A DNA stretch of 64,000 bases from Allacma fusca. Taxonomy: Eukaryota; Arthropoda; Collembola; Symphypleona; Sminthuridae. The DNA lies in assembly GCA_947179485.1 (NCBI GenBank), contig OX359247.1, forward strand, positions 61,353,131 through 61,417,130, given 5' to 3'. Every line of letters begins with the position of its first letter. The stretch's first letter is position 1. Shown one piece after another: positions 47,848-60,441 of this stretch. The translations under genes were made by a program, and so were the position numbers. The notes under the pieces are model-generated. The model was not told the DNA's origin. It saw nothing but the letters and a program-made list of their open reading frames with translations, and did not search any database.

Positions 47848-48845
47848 ATGGGGGAGCCACAGGCGGCTGGAAAATCCAGGGAATATATGGGCTGGGAGGA
47901 TGCCAATAGGGTGGAATGGAAAGTACATAAAGAGAGGGAAGGTAGACTAAACTGGGCTTGTAGATGGGGGCCATTCATGGAGGAGCACAAGTAATTAACA
48001 AGATCAAAATTGAGCAATGTGTAACAATTTACAGTGTACTCTTCTAACAACTACAATCAAGAGATTAATTTTTAAAAGATTATTTTATCTATAGGTACGT
48101 AATAATAAGATTTGTACTTGAACAGAGCCGACAAGTTTTTCTTCTCCCAAAATATTTTCAATAGGATATCCCTATTTATTTATTAACCCCTATTTTGTCA
48201 CTTGATTTGAATACAAAATTTTCGGGTTTATTATATTATTTAATTTTTTCCCTGTCCAAGCATTATCACATCATGTCATTTTTAGAACTACAGATGTTCC
48301 GAGTGCTTGTAAGGCTTTCATACTTACATACGTTGAGGTTTTCAGGAAATGGGTCTGTTCTGGAATCACGCGTGCATTTCGAAAGCCGAGCTCGCGAGCT
48401 TTAGAATGGACAGCTTGGCAACGACCGAAATGCCCCTGCGAGTTACCTGCATCCGGAGAATGTTACACCCGGAAGGAAGTACTCATGGAGCCCAAATGGT
48501 GTCAGAAATGTCGTCCTTGTCAGTGGCCCATCACAACTTACGGAGAGGTATATCAAATTGTCCTTCTTAGTTATTTTTCCTCCTAATTTTAACAATTCAC
48601 TGTGTACAATACCCCTAATAGTTTTTGATATGTCGTATATAATTACTGATAGAGTAAGAGCACTTCAACTGTACAGTTTTTTTCCATACATAATATAAAT
48701 TGTACATTATTATTGGTAGGTGGGCTGGTTAGCCCAACACCCAAGCTGTAAATTGGAAAAGTACGAGACCAAGTTTAATCAGAAACCGCCTCTTCCGGGA
48801 AATCAAAAGAAAATATCTGTCCTTCTGGCCAACACAATTTACTAA
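47848..48845 (+). CDS. unknown conserved-looking protein, three exons (156 aa)
   Basis: Exons 47848-47990, 48346-48547 and 48720-48845 join cleanly (phases 2 and 0) although no single frame is long. Exon 1: MGEPQAAGKSREYMGWEDAN then charged residues to ACRWGPFMEEH. Exon 2: Trp/Cys-rich (WTAWQRPKCPCELP, KWCQKCRPCQWPITTYGE). Exon 3: VGWLAQHPSCKLEKYETKFN, ending in TAA. There are nine cysteines and many Trp, no signal peptide and no membrane helix, so probably intracellular. The codon bias and coherent aromatic/Cys content across all three exons argue for a real gene. I cannot name a family; small cilia/microtubule-associated or mitochondrial proteins look superficially similar. Confidence 0.65.
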
Positions 48846-50305
48846 ACCATTTTCTTGCCAAATACTACATCCGCTAATTGTTTCATCGGAAACTTAAACT
48901 CAATTCCATAACCAACTAAAGCTGTTGATATTCAGATAATTACTACAAGATTTGTTTTACCAGTACACATATGGCATACCATCATATACATAATTATATA
49001 TAATGTAAAGGAAATAAAACACTAAATCATTATGAAAATTAGCAAACCGTTTACGATTAAATTGTAAAAATATTTTATCGTCCTTTGTTTGATAACGTAA
49101 AAAAACGATGCGCTTTAAAGGAACTTTTGATTTTTGACAAAATATTTTTATAATTTTCTGATCCATGGTTTTATACGCATCCTCTGTATAGGATCTACAT
49201 TTTTTATATTTTCAATTATTTTACTTCTAAGATTATTTTCTCATTATGGCGTCTCTATCTGATTGTGTGTCACATTTTGTTGCTTTTGGATCGCTTTAGA
49301 TTGGAAGATTGGTAACTCGTCTGAAGCTTAAGCTTATGCAGAGGTTATACTAAACTACAAAACTCTGTAGAATTCGTAGAATTCTGTAGACTTCGTATAA
49401 CAGAATTACAAGCATCAGTCGTTTGGAAATAAACAGACTCAACTGTCTATATATCTGCATGTAGTCGGCTGAAGAATGAACGGGTCATGTGCGTGCACTT
49501 CTGGCTCTAAAGTTAATGACTCGTAAACAAAAACAGTATTGAATTTTGTAACTGCCTCTAAACGAAATTGTATGTCGCCATTTAACTCACACACAGGAAT
49601 ACATGCATAATATTATCATTGTATGAGTACAGCAGCAAGAACTGAGGAGCTCTGAGCCAGGTTCAAGGTTACTGTGTATTTCCATTACTTTGACTATGTA
49701 CGGTACACACATGCAAAGTGTTTATTCTGAGTCAAGCCACTCCATGTAATTTACACTATTAACGCATTAAGGGGGACAAAACTTTTAACGGCTGTCTTTT
49801 AAGCACTTCATCCTCATCTTCTCATTCCAGCTCATGTCCTTACATATGTTAACTTGGCCGGGAGACCGAGAGTTGTGCCTGCATTTCTTCCTTCGGAAGC
49901 TTCATTTCCAATTTTTATTCCTTAAATTCACTTTATGAAGAAGACCTGGAGCTCCGAAATTGTCTTCCATAGGCTTGGAATAAACTTGAAACCCATATAC
50001 CAGCCCTGTTTTTTTTAATTTTGTTTGCCTTCTTCCAACTTTTGTTTACATTCCCAGTGGATATAGCGTTTAGTGTGTGCTTGTATCAAGCGCTTGATTT
50101 TATTATGGTCTTGTCGCCCAATTTTTATTCTCTCCAGAACGGAGACACTCAAAAGTATAAAAAAGAAGATGCGAGAGTACTATACACTAGTATAGCTAAC
50201 TCTGTGTAAAGGAGACCCACTATAAGAGAATTTTTATTTACAACCTTAATATTTCCCTGCAGTGCAATATATCCTCATATGTAAGGACCAAATCCCGTCA
50301 TAAAA
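48846..50305. other. upstream region of the amidase gene
   Basis: AT-rich intergenic DNA. The plus frame at 50021-50209 lies just upstream of FAAH and could be chance. No core promoter can be fixed with confidence. Confidence 0.35.
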
Positions 50306-53300
50306 ATGTCACAAGTGTTACTTTTTGGGATTCTTCCAATTTGCGTGTACATGCTCTACCTTATTTATTTCGGGCTCTTCCTAATTAGTTTGGTAATACT
50401 AGCTTTTCATCTCACTGACCCGAAGAAAAATACTAAACGGCGGTTGAAGAAACGACTGGAGAGGAAACAATTAGAAAGGGATGAGGAATTCCAGCGTCTC
50501 AAGAGTTACTTGCAACAGAAAATAAGCATGGAGGACAGTGCCTCCATTTGCAAGCTAGGATTGGCTGAACTTGCTGGACAAATTGGGAAAGGCGAGATAT
50601 CTGCGGTCAAGTCTTTACATGCGTTTATGCTCAAGGTAAATAAATTCTTTAAATTTTATTAGCAAAATTTATTAAAATTTGCTCTTTTGTTTTACCATGT
50701 TATTGACATTAACATAAACATTGCCCAATTATTATTGTTTTTATTGCAGGCGTTGCTCCAGTCTGAAAAACTTAATTGTGTTACTGATTTCAATCCAGGT
50801 GCTTTGGTAATCAATATTTTAAATATGTACGTGCATGTAGTTATGTATGTAGTCTACTATGTAGAAACCGATGTTTAGGAAGGAGGTTATTTTCCAAACA
50901 ATATTGTTTGTAACAATTACATTATTGTCCCTGCTCGCTGCAATTCCATTATTATGGACAGAAATATTTGTCCTACAAAATAACTCTCCGTCACGCAGTT
51001 TTGAACAGTATTATTTTTATTACAATTTTAAAAAAACTAAATACATCTACGCAACTATGACTCGTTGACATTTCAGGGAATTGCGGAAGATCTGGACAAT
51101 AAATTCCAAGATACGGGTAAGACAATTGGCCCACTTCACGGAATCCCGGTTTGCATCAAGGAGGATCATGACATTGAAGGAATGGACACTACTTTGGGCA
51201 ATGCTCAATTTCTTTTTCAAGCAAAAGAATCCTCAGCCGTTTTGGTTGAGGCATTGAAACAATTAGGGGCTATACCATTTTGTAAGACAAATGTACCACA
51301 AACTCTATTAAGGTATGAACTAAGAGTTGTTTTTTCTGTAGATGCTGTTGTAGTGATAATGATGGAATGCATTCATTTTTGATCACATTATTATAGAGTA
51401 TTGATTCTTTGACGGGGGCTCTTGTAGAGATATCGCTGTATAATTCCTTTTGTTTATCCTTTACAGCAATGGAAGTCACAACCCGATATTTGGAAACACA
51501 AAGAATTGTAGGAATCCAGAATTGTCCCCAGCGGGTTCGAGCAGCGGTTCAGCAAGCCTCATTGGAGCTGGAGGATCTCTTTTTGGTACTGGTTCAGATT
51601 TTGGAGGATCACTCCGTGCCCCTGCTCACTTCTGTGGGATTTCTTCGATTAAACCCACGATTGGGAGGTTGAGGTTTGACAAACAGATGTTTATTAATTT
51701 TTTATAACTAATTATTGGAAATTCCATTGAGTGGCTGAGTATAAGTCCAAACTCCTATTTTTCTGCTCCTACAGTGACAAAGGTCTTCAAACCTGTGTAC
51801 CTTCCATAGGCCGTGAGTATCAAACTTCAAAGGGGGGATTTAATAACTCTGGAACTATGTTTTATTTTAACAAAGGGCTCTTTTGTAATTTTTAACAGTA
51901 CCAAGTGTCCCGGGTATATTGGCGAAAAATTCCGAAACGGTCGCTATAGTCTTCAAACATTTAGTGGACAACGAACTTCAGCACAAGCTTGATCCAACAT
52001 GTTTTCCTTCGAGGTGGGTTCAAGAGGTACGCTTCCCGAGAATCTCTTATAGCGAGATTATTCTTCGATTCTGTATTACAAGGATTTATATTGTCGATTT
52101 CAGACTTTTGAGCCCTTCATGTCACACTGATTTTGAGTGGTATTTATTGAGCATTCATAATTATAATTCTCTTTGCAGGTATTCGATTCGAAGAAATGCC
52201 TAACAATCGGGTACTTCACTTCCCTCCCATTCTTTCCAACAATCGGAGACACACCCTCAACAGTTCTGTCAGCTCAAGTGGGACTGCAGAATTTAGGGCA
52301 TAAGTTAATTCCTTTTGATATGCCTGACTCCTACGAAATAAACAGCTTGTTTTCACAACTAGCATCTGCTGATCAAGGACAATATTTGCTGGACATTTTG
52401 TAAGGGATTTTCAATTTCTACCTATTATTTACTTTAAAATAAAGGAAGGGAGGATAGCAATATGTACAAAATAAAACTATTTATTAAGCATCAACGATTC
52501 CGTGAGCGTTTCATTTTAAATATTTATTAGGGAGAAGGAACCTCAAGTGTCTAGGGATTTCTCAGAGACTTGGCCGTTGTTACTGGATCCGACGTGGAAG
52601 CGAAAGCTTGTACAAACCTTAATGGGCCAGGCGTGGCTTCCTTCTTATTCTAAACGTTTGTCAATGATGCAAGGTATAGTTATAATAATTTTAATCCAAT
52701 TTTATATTCCATAGTGTAAACTTGAAATTATTATAAAAAGCTTGGGAGCTACAGTCAAATTTCATTACAACGGGTTATAATACATTCATTTATAAAATGC
52801 CTTAAGAATCGCTTATAAAGAATAATCTGTAAATTTCAAAGGACAAATATCTTTACAAATTCCTTACAACAAAATTTGACTGTGTAGGAATCCGATCTTG
52901 TAAATTAGTTTACTGACATTTGTATGCAAGGACTAAATATATGTAGATACCTCGAGTAGCTCATCGGCGGATCTTTGGAGTGTATGGCAAAGACGGAATG
53001 AACTGAGGACTGAAGTGCTAGATGAAATGAACAAGTTGAGAATTGACGCCCTCATTTCCCCTGTCTTCGCATTTCCTGCCATAACATTCAAAAACACGAG
53101 AAAACTTATTCGTAAGTTTTTGGTGCATAAACAGATAAACACATAAATAAGACAAGACAGGGGACGCTTAAGTGTGCTAAAGACAGAAAATCAATTGAGC
53201 AGTGTGTCTTCAAGCATAAAGTTTCAGATTACTCTATTTATTGACAATATAAATTTCCAAGAAAGATGTATGGAGTGTGCTCTATTCATAAGGGAATGCC

Positions 53301-54456
53301 TTATAAGTGAGCTGTCTCTGACAGGGAAACTTTTTGTAATTCGGTGTCATTTACGACCCTCTTATTTTCCCCAGCAAGTCGTTGGTGAAGAGGCAAAATG
53401 GACTAGATGCATTTATTCCTGAAAGGAATATCAGACAAAAACAAGCCATCATAACAATAAACGCATTGTATTATGTAGTGGCTTTATTCATGAGTATCTA
53501 TAATTATTACATGATGTATTATTTCTATTTTACTTCAAATTTTTAACGCATTTGGTCTTTTCATTTACGTCGAGAAGCTACTTTTTTGCATGTTGTTTCC
53601 AATCAATAATATATCCAGCCAATTTTGCCTCTCTACATCTATACAAACGAAATAAAAAAATTACATCTACTTGGGTTCTTCTTGAAGAATGTGCTCTACG
53701 TTGTATATGGAGCCGAAGTGTTTTTATAACTACATTTCATGCAAAAAAAATTGGCGTATCTATGGAAATGGAATTTGTTTTTTTTTCTCTCTTTCCAGTT
53801 GCTTCCTACACACAAACCTGGAGCCTTCTGGATTTTCCTACTGGAGTGACTCGGTTTGGAACTGAATCGTGTACAAACATTGACTCTTATGACGATGAGG
53901 GTGACAGCCTGTTAAAACTTGCCAAAGATGTATTGTTGATTTATTTCCAACAGTTTAATATTCTCATGTAACGCTTGTAGAAAGAGTCGGCTCTCAATAT
54001 AACAATATCCCAATTACAGGAAAATTAAATAATGTAAAAACTCGAGAGATGATCTAATTTTGTGTCGTTACAGGGAAATATAGAGTCGTTACATGGAGAG
54101 TCGACTTCATGTTACGAAGCATAATAAATAGAGACGACAAAATAATTAACTTACAATGAGTCTGTGCATATACATATCGTTGGCTAAATTCTAAAAAGTA
54201 CCATTTTCGTTTCATAACCTATGCTTTTTAAATGGGTTCGCAAACGAAAATGGTACTTTTTAGAATTTAGCCAACGATATGTCATTGTATATGTATAGTA
54301 TAAACATGATTTCCCCTTTTTCAGGCAGTGAAGGATTCCGACGGAATGCCGATTGGGCTGCAGATAATTGGGAAGCCCTTTGAAGAAGAGACTGTACTCA
54401 GGATTATGTGCCTTCTGGACACATTATACGCAAAAGAAATTCGTATAAATAATTAA
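50306..54456 (+). CDS. fatty-acid amide hydrolase (FAAH1-like), 11 exons, about 595 aa
   Basis: Exons: 50306-50635, 50750-50806, 51077-51312, 51467-51673, 51775-51812, 51899-52026, 52179-52399, 52531-52673, 52947-53111, 53799-53929, 54325-54456. All junctions are GT-AG and phase-consistent. The N-terminal membrane anchor lies at about residues 4-33. The amidase-signature core has Lys157 (GIPVCIKED), Ser232 (SPAGSSSGS) and Ser256 (DFGGSLRAPA). The 75- and 24-residue spacings equal those of the Lys-Ser-Ser triad of mammalian FAAH1, and the total length is close to its 579. NCVTDF before the core and LDFPTGVT near the C-terminus also fit FAAH1 better than FAAH2. Predicted to hydrolyse N-acylethanolamines and other fatty amides at membranes. 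Intron 10 contains a 109-bp hairpin element. Confidence 0.92.
54173..54281. repeat. 109-bp near-perfect hairpin (MITE-like) in FAAH intron 10
   Basis: Left arm CATATCGTTGGCTAAATTCT continues through AAAAAGTACCATTTTCGTTT; the right arm is its complement, so about 42-45 bp pair with a short loop near 54220-54238. A shorter relative sits at 272-328. It is probably a tiny inverted-repeat transposon; as it is transcribed within the FAAH pre-mRNA it could also form a long double-stranded stem. Confidence 0.8.
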
Positions 54457-54539
54457 ATAACAATAATTTATTACTAAAAGTAAACTTGCATTAGTTAATT
54501 ATTTCTTATTTTTTTACGAGATTCTGAACACAAGTTTTA

Positions 54540-55245
54540 TAATCATTTATGTTTCTGGATGTATGAATTCAGGTGTTAGGGCTTACGTATGGATTTTGGT
54601 TGTTATGTATATCATAAAAAATGTTTTCAATGTCGATTTCCAGGAAAGACTCTCAACAAAGGGAAGTATGAAAGAATGATTAGTGTTCTTCCAAGTTTCT
54701 CACTAGCATTTTTTCATACCTGAATACTATGTGAATACCCTGATGACAGGGATAATCGATTAGGGTTCTTTCAGTGTAAACTTATAGACTTCATGCTGGT
54801 AGTAGCACTATAGGCTATGTGAAACTGTTGAGAGATGTATGAAACCTTGCCATTGCCAGCGTACTTGAGTTGAAGTGTTTTTTTTTGTTGTCCATAGTTT
54901 TCGCACTCTCACGTATTTCTTTTGATTAAATAATGTCTCGTCCCTTTCCAAGCGGTTCACATTTTCTCATTGTCCGTTTAACTCGTCAGTGTTTTATCAT
55001 TTATGGAATTTTGTTCCATGTAATCATCGTATATTAACTAAGTAATTTGTGGATTTAAGTGACCACAGAATTATTTTGTTCCTGGAAAGGTCCTTAAAAA
55101 TTCGATAGAATATTCCCTCAAGAACTTGAAAGAATTATGAAAATAATTATGCTACATAGAAATTGTTGTTGGGATTAAAGTGGGGATTGATTGGGGTTAC
55201 CATCCGTTAACAGCCCTTCCCAAGATTTGGGCAGTGCGAGCATCT
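54540..55245 (+). pseudogene. decayed GST 5' region and first exon
   Basis: The segment aligns with about 59810-60490, the upstream region and first exon of the GST gene (shared TTTCTGGATG, TTCAATGTC, AATTAGTGTTCTT-type blocks in the same order). At 55180 the start is GTG instead of ATG, then GIDWGYHPLTALPKIW replaces GIDCYYHPFSSPSRGV, losing the Ser motif. No later GST exons follow. A tandem-duplication relic of the GST gene. Confidence 0.65.
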
Positions 55246-56625
55246 TAGTTTTACAGTCAATCTGAATCTGATACGACTGACTTCCCAATGATTTAGAGCC
55301 AACCACAAGCGCATAAAGCTATTCATGAAATTGGGTAATGTAAAAGTATAAAATAATAAATGTGTATAAAAATATATAATATAAATGTAAGTATGTATTT
55401 TAACTTGCCTACGAGCGCACTCATACACAAATTTTAAAGCATTTATAAACAAAAGTTATTACAAAACTGGAAATCACATACTTTTAATTTTACGTAGTTT
55501 CTGATTACTTAATTAAAAAGAAAGATTTAAGGTTGCAAATATTAATTATGTACTTACATACGACGTTTATACATCTCTATCAGCACTGCACATATAGCTC
55601 TATGCTCGTATTGCTTAAAGGTTTGCATTTAATCAGTAGGTGTACCCGTGTTTCCTGCGTTTTGAGCATTCGTCATTACACGATATTTCTAGGCATGTAT
55701 TTCTACACCATATTTTTGAACGGAAAATGAGACCAAATCCTATTTGGGATACCATTTTGATTTTGGATTTGGTAAATGTGATGTACGATAACTACAAATA
55801 GGTAGTGTGCCATACGTCTTAATATTAACTTATACATATGGTTTGACTTGATATTACTATTTTTTCAATATCACACACAAAGCGGATTTGTATGCTTACA
55901 ATTCTATGATATTATCAAAATTTTCTTTTAACCAACAGGCTGTGATTTTTCCTATGTTACATTCCATTCAAGATTATTTAAAGCAACTCTAACTAGCCTA
56001 ACAGTTTCCATGTGGTTGGTGGTCGCTATTTGTATCTATTTGTAATAGTTTTCTCAAAACATTTATTGGGTTTCTATTTTCATTCATATTCAGAATTTCT
56101 AAGTACTAACTATAGAACCGTACAATTTACTTTCCTTCAACGACTCTTACTGAATCTCGCTCTCGCTGAATACTCGCTTCACTAAACTATAGCAGAGGAT
56201 TTAATTTATTTCAGTTCCTAATATGGCCTAGTTGTGATTCAGACTGATTTTGAGACAAAACATTTCCCTCCTAGTCCTTATAACGCACGTCAAATGGGTA
56301 TTTAATCAAATGTATTTTTAAACGTGTTACTGCTGTTAGACGGAGTTGAACAAGCGATTTTGTTGGATTTGTTTGTCATTCAATTATCTACTAGACCTAC
56401 GATTTGAAAATTTGTTAAAGCGCTCAGATGTTGTGCCATAATTAATAAGTCGTGAAACGAAACTACTATCTAAAACTTGTTTTATATAAGTACTGCGAAT
56501 AATTATTGTCTTATCACATGCCTATCAATGATGAAAAGTCCGTACCTTATGCAAATATGTCATTAAGTATGAATGGGTTTTCGCTAAGAGTTTTTATTTC
56601 GGAACAAAATTTCGGCAGATAACTT
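55246..56625. other. no gene seen; part of a duplicated block
   Basis: AT-rich. The part 56168-56310 (CTTCACTAAACTATA ... GCACGTCAAATGGGTAT) recurs at 57113-57161 plus 59096-59168, where element E6 splits it. Confidence 0.5.
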
Positions 56626-56626
56626 C

Positions 56627-57121
56627 TTAAACAGACAGGTTTACTTTCCTAGATACATCTGCTCCTACGAGAAATGGTGATGTTTTTCGGTTGGTGTCTT
56701 GTGCCAATATTGGCCACAAGCTCCCTTGGGCACTATTACTGTATATAGGCACCCCATCCATATTAAAATTTAATTTAATTTGAACAATACCATCTTTGTT
56801 CTCCCGGGAATAGTTTCGGTGGTTTTGTTTTGTTAGCATTTCATAATATTTCGTGACGTTTCGAAAAGTTTTCTAGCCTCTAGCGTTTCTGCAATTTCCA
56901 TTGTCAGATGACCGGGGTTTGGATCTCTCTTGAATGGGATCCAGACAAATTTCTTGCAAATCCTGATACGCAGCTGTACTAACTTTCCGACGTTTTTGAC
57001 GTTTACTTAAAATCTTTGTAGACATTTTTAGCGAAATAATATAACCCCGTAACAGAAAACAAATAACTTTAATTTGCTCACCTTTATTTTCATGTTGATC
57101 CTGTAAACTTGTTCGCTTCAC
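56627..57121 (-). pseudogene. transposon-derived ORF fragment
   Basis: Two minus-strand frames (57121-56873 and 56839-56627) lie in the same phase, separated by an in-frame TAG. The first has a basic MSTKILSKRQKRRKV start; the second has IVQIKLNFNMDGVPIYSNSA and GSLWPILA, a motif pairing (NxDGxPxxxS...LWPIL) I recognise from uncharacterised transposase-like invertebrate proteins. The frame ends shortly after PFLVGA, so it is truncated as well as interrupted. Confidence 0.5.
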
Positions 57122-57319
57122 TAAACTATACCAGATGATTTAATTTATTTCAGTTCCTAATGGTGCCTGCAGGGATGTCAATTTCCAATTTTGTGATTAC
57201 AATTAACGATTAACGATTACTTCGAAAACAAAATGAATCTATAATTACAATTAATGATTAATGGTCTTATAACTAATAATTAATAATTACGATTAACGAT
57301 TACTTTAAAAATATTATTC

Positions 57320-57733
57320 ACTGATGATTACAATTAACGATTACTTTAGAAATAATTTTCACTGATGATTACAATTAACGATTACTTTAGAAATAATTTT
57401 CACTGATGATTACAATTAACGATTACTTTAGAAATAATTTTCACTGATGATTACAATTAACGATTACTTTAGAAATAATTTTCACTGATGATTACAATTA
57501 ACGATTACTTTAGAAATAATTTTCACTGATGATTACAATTAACGATTACTTTAGAAATAATTTTCACTGATGATTACAATTAACGATTACTTTAGAAATA
57601 ATTTTCACTGATGATTACAATTAACGATTACTTTAGAAATAATTTTCACTGATGATTACAATTAACGATTACTTTAGAAATAATTTTCATTGATGATTAC
57701 AATTAACGATTACTTTAAAAATAATTTTCATTG
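57320..57733. repeat. 41-bp tandem repeat, about ten copies (left arm of E6)
   Basis: Units start ACTGATGATTACAATTAACG and end AGAAATAATTTTC; unit starts fall at 57320, 57361, 57402 and so on. Middle units are identical by eye and the outer ones degenerate. Confidence 0.9.
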
Positions 57734-58037
57734 ATGATTGCAATTAACGATTAACGATTATTTTGAAAATTAAATAATTGAGGATTGCAATTAACGATTA
57801 TCTTTTAACAAAATATTTAATTGTCGATTACAATTATTAATGTTAATTTTTTAAACATTTGTTTGTCGATTACAATTATTGTTTATTTTTTTAACATTTG
57901 TTTGTCGATTACAATTATTAATGTTTATTTTTTTAAACATTTAATTGTCGATTACAATTATTGTTAATTTTTTTTTAAATTTAATTGTCGATTACAATTT
58001 ATTATTGTTAATTTTTTTAACATTTAATTGTCGATTG

Positions 58038-58630
58038 CAATTATTGTTCAATCAATCAAGGCCTGTTCGGCCAGTTTATTGCATTTACTCGGGCTTACCC
58101 ATAATGCATTACATAGATACAAATTTTTGAATGCATGAAATTAGGAAGAAGGCTAGTTGTTTACATAGATTCACGTCGGCGTTACAAATATTACGAAGGA
58201 CTAGTCTCTTGAGATGTGTGAAAAGTACTTAGTTCTAATATCACATAAGTACTTGCAGTCATACAGAATGTGCTCAATGTCATAAAGTGTAGGTGGGCCA
58301 CACAGCTAACAAAATTCTTCATTAAATATAATACAGTTCATTCGATAGATTAGCCTACTGCTGTTGAGTCGAAACTGGCACAGTAGGGCTTTGAGTGACA
58401 ATGGAATGTGGGTATTTAGATACTGCTTGCATTTATCATTTTAATAAGCTAACTTGTACAAAGGGTGAGACGAGGAGTTCAGGATTCTGTTCATGTCGTG
58501 TAAACTGCTCTGATCGTAAACAGAGTGTATTATATCCTTTATATTATCAGCCAGATACACCGGACACTGCTTAGTAAAAACTTCTTCGAACCCTAGACTG
58601 CTTAGAATTTTGGAGACGTCGCCAGCCCGA
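58038..58630 (-). mobile_element. 5'-truncated LINE, 3' end only
   Basis: On the minus strand the sequence decodes, with stops, to a reverse-transcriptase C-terminus related to the LINE at 14382-19086 (CQFRLNSSRLIYRMN and an EEFC.LCG..YDIEHILYDC Cys/His cluster). It ends with GGGTAAGCCC, AATAAA and an ATTG-repeat tail. It is a dead-on-arrival copy of a related family inserted in E6. Confidence 0.75.
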
Positions 58631-58990
58631 TAATTGATGATTACAATTGATAATTGATTTTTGAAAACGGCTAATTGATGATTACAATTGATAATTGATT
58701 TTTGAAAACGGCTAATTGATGATTACAATTGATAATTGATTTTTGAAAACGGTTAATTGATGATTACAATTGATAATTGATTTTTGAAAAAGGTTAATTG
58801 ATGATTACAATTGATGATTGATTTTTGAAAAAGGTTAATTGATGATTACAATTGATCATTGATTTTTGAAAAAGGTTAATTGATGATTACAATTGATGAT
58901 TGATTTTTGAAAAAGGTTAATTGATGATTACAATTGATGATTGATTTTTGCAAAAAGGTTAATTGATGATTACAATTGATGATTATTTCA
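58631..58990. repeat. 41-bp tandem repeat, about nine copies (right arm of E6)
   Basis: Units start TAATTGATGATTACAATTGA and end GAAAACGGC or GAAAAAGGT. The period is 41 bp, as in the left array, although the second half of the unit differs. Confidence 0.88.
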
Positions 58991-59095
58991 AAAAATCCAA
59001 GCTTACTAAATTAACGATTGATGATTAATAATTAGTAATCATTAATCGTTAATCATTAATCGTGATTATTAATCGTTGACATCCCTGGGTGCCTG

Positions 59096-60441
59096 GTTGT
59101 GTTTCAGACGGATTTTGAGACAAAACATTTCCCTCCAAGTCCTTCTAACGCACGTCAAATGGGTATATACTTAAAAATAAGGCTAGAAGTTTGCGTTGTT
59201 TTGATGCTTTTATAGAATGTTATGTAAACGTTTTGTGGCTACGTTAAGTTACAATTTGATTGTTCCTATAGCTTAAATGTTGTTTAATATCGCATGTTTC
59301 CTCATTTTTAGGAGGAAACATTTATGTCTATGCGGTCATTCAACGTCAAATTTGAAAGAATTGTCCCTAACGATTAAAATTAATGTTAGTGCAGCAGTCC
59401 TGGTTTATTGGGTATTTTCTACAAATATCGATCAATACAGGCTTAGAAATATGTAGTAAGTAATATGAAGTAAAACCCGACCTGTGTGTAATAATTTTCC
59501 GTGATCAAGGAAACAAATTTGATAAAATCTGTTATAATATTTTCTAGAAATGAAGAGGTAGTACAATGTACTTTATGGATTATTCCCTTATTAAGACTAG
59601 AAGGGTGTGACCATCTTAGCCTGGTTTAAGTTGAACCCCGGCTAACTTACATCTGGCATCATCGCCATTTCAAACCCTATCCATCGGTTTTAATGGCATA
59701 ATAAAAGGATATTACCTGAGCCATATTTGTATCTACTCTACTAAAATTGCAAAACTTGCAGTATATAATTATTTGTAGTTACAAGATCCTGAAAAGTTTT
59801 GTCATCATTTCTATTTCTGGATGCTTGCATGAAATTAATTTGTTGGGCTTAACAGTAGTATGTTGTTATTACGTATAGCAGAAAAAAGGATTTTTCAATG
59901 TCAATTCCCAAGGAAGGCCGGGCATAAAAAGTGCGTTGCAAAAGAATTAGTGTTCTTTCAAGCTTTTAACTAATATTTTTTATTACCTTCCTCAATACTA
60001 TGCTAATACTGTGATGTAAGAAATAATCGATGAGAGGTTGCACTCAGTAAAGCTGTAACAAGTGTTTAGACTTTGTAAGTACGAGCACTTGTATTTAAGC
60101 TGGGACTGTGTTGTGAGATATGAAACCTTGCCAGCGTACTTGAGATGAAATGTTTTTCTTTTGTTGCGATGAGTTTTCGCACTCTCATGTATTTCGTTGT
60201 AATAATAGCATGTCCCTTTCCACACTGTACCTACTTGTCTTTTCAATTTAACTCGTCAGTATTTCATGGAATTTTAAACTACGTGGAACTTAAAAGTCTA
60301 ATTTGCGGATTTAAATGACCGCTCCATTATCACTGTCCATGGAAAAATCCTTCTGAAATACAGTTTAGTATTTACTGAAGAATTTACGCATAAAAGATTA
60401 TTACAGAAATAATTTGACTAAAAAGTGTTGTTGGAATCAAA
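59096..60441. promoter_or_regulatory. upstream region of the GST gene
   Basis: About 59810-60441 is conserved with the decayed GST relic at 54540-55180, suggesting it contains the promoter and 5' UTR. No exact core element is assigned. Confidence 0.4.

Larger units (their letters stand above)
57170..59087. mobile_element. hAT-like non-autonomous element with GATTACAATTA arrays (E6)
   Basis: Ends CAGGGATGTCAA and TTGACATCCCTG, exact 8-bp duplication GGTGCCTG (57162-57169, 59088-59095). Left and right arms are two different 41-bp tandem arrays sharing GATGATTACAATT. A truncated LINE 3' end interrupts the centre (58038-58630). It inserted in a duplicated host segment that also exists uninterrupted at 56168-56310. 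Confidence 0.9.

Noticed and set aside
50306..54456. FAAH2-type or bacterial amidase assignment
   Set aside because: Spacing of the Lys-Ser-Ser residues, the NCVT block and the LDFPTGV segment fit FAAH1 better, and the N-terminal anchor is present.
57320..58990. Regular 41-bp repeats resembling a CRISPR array
   Set aside because: Units are head-to-tail with no unique spacers, and they lie inside a eukaryotic transposon with 8-bp target duplication.
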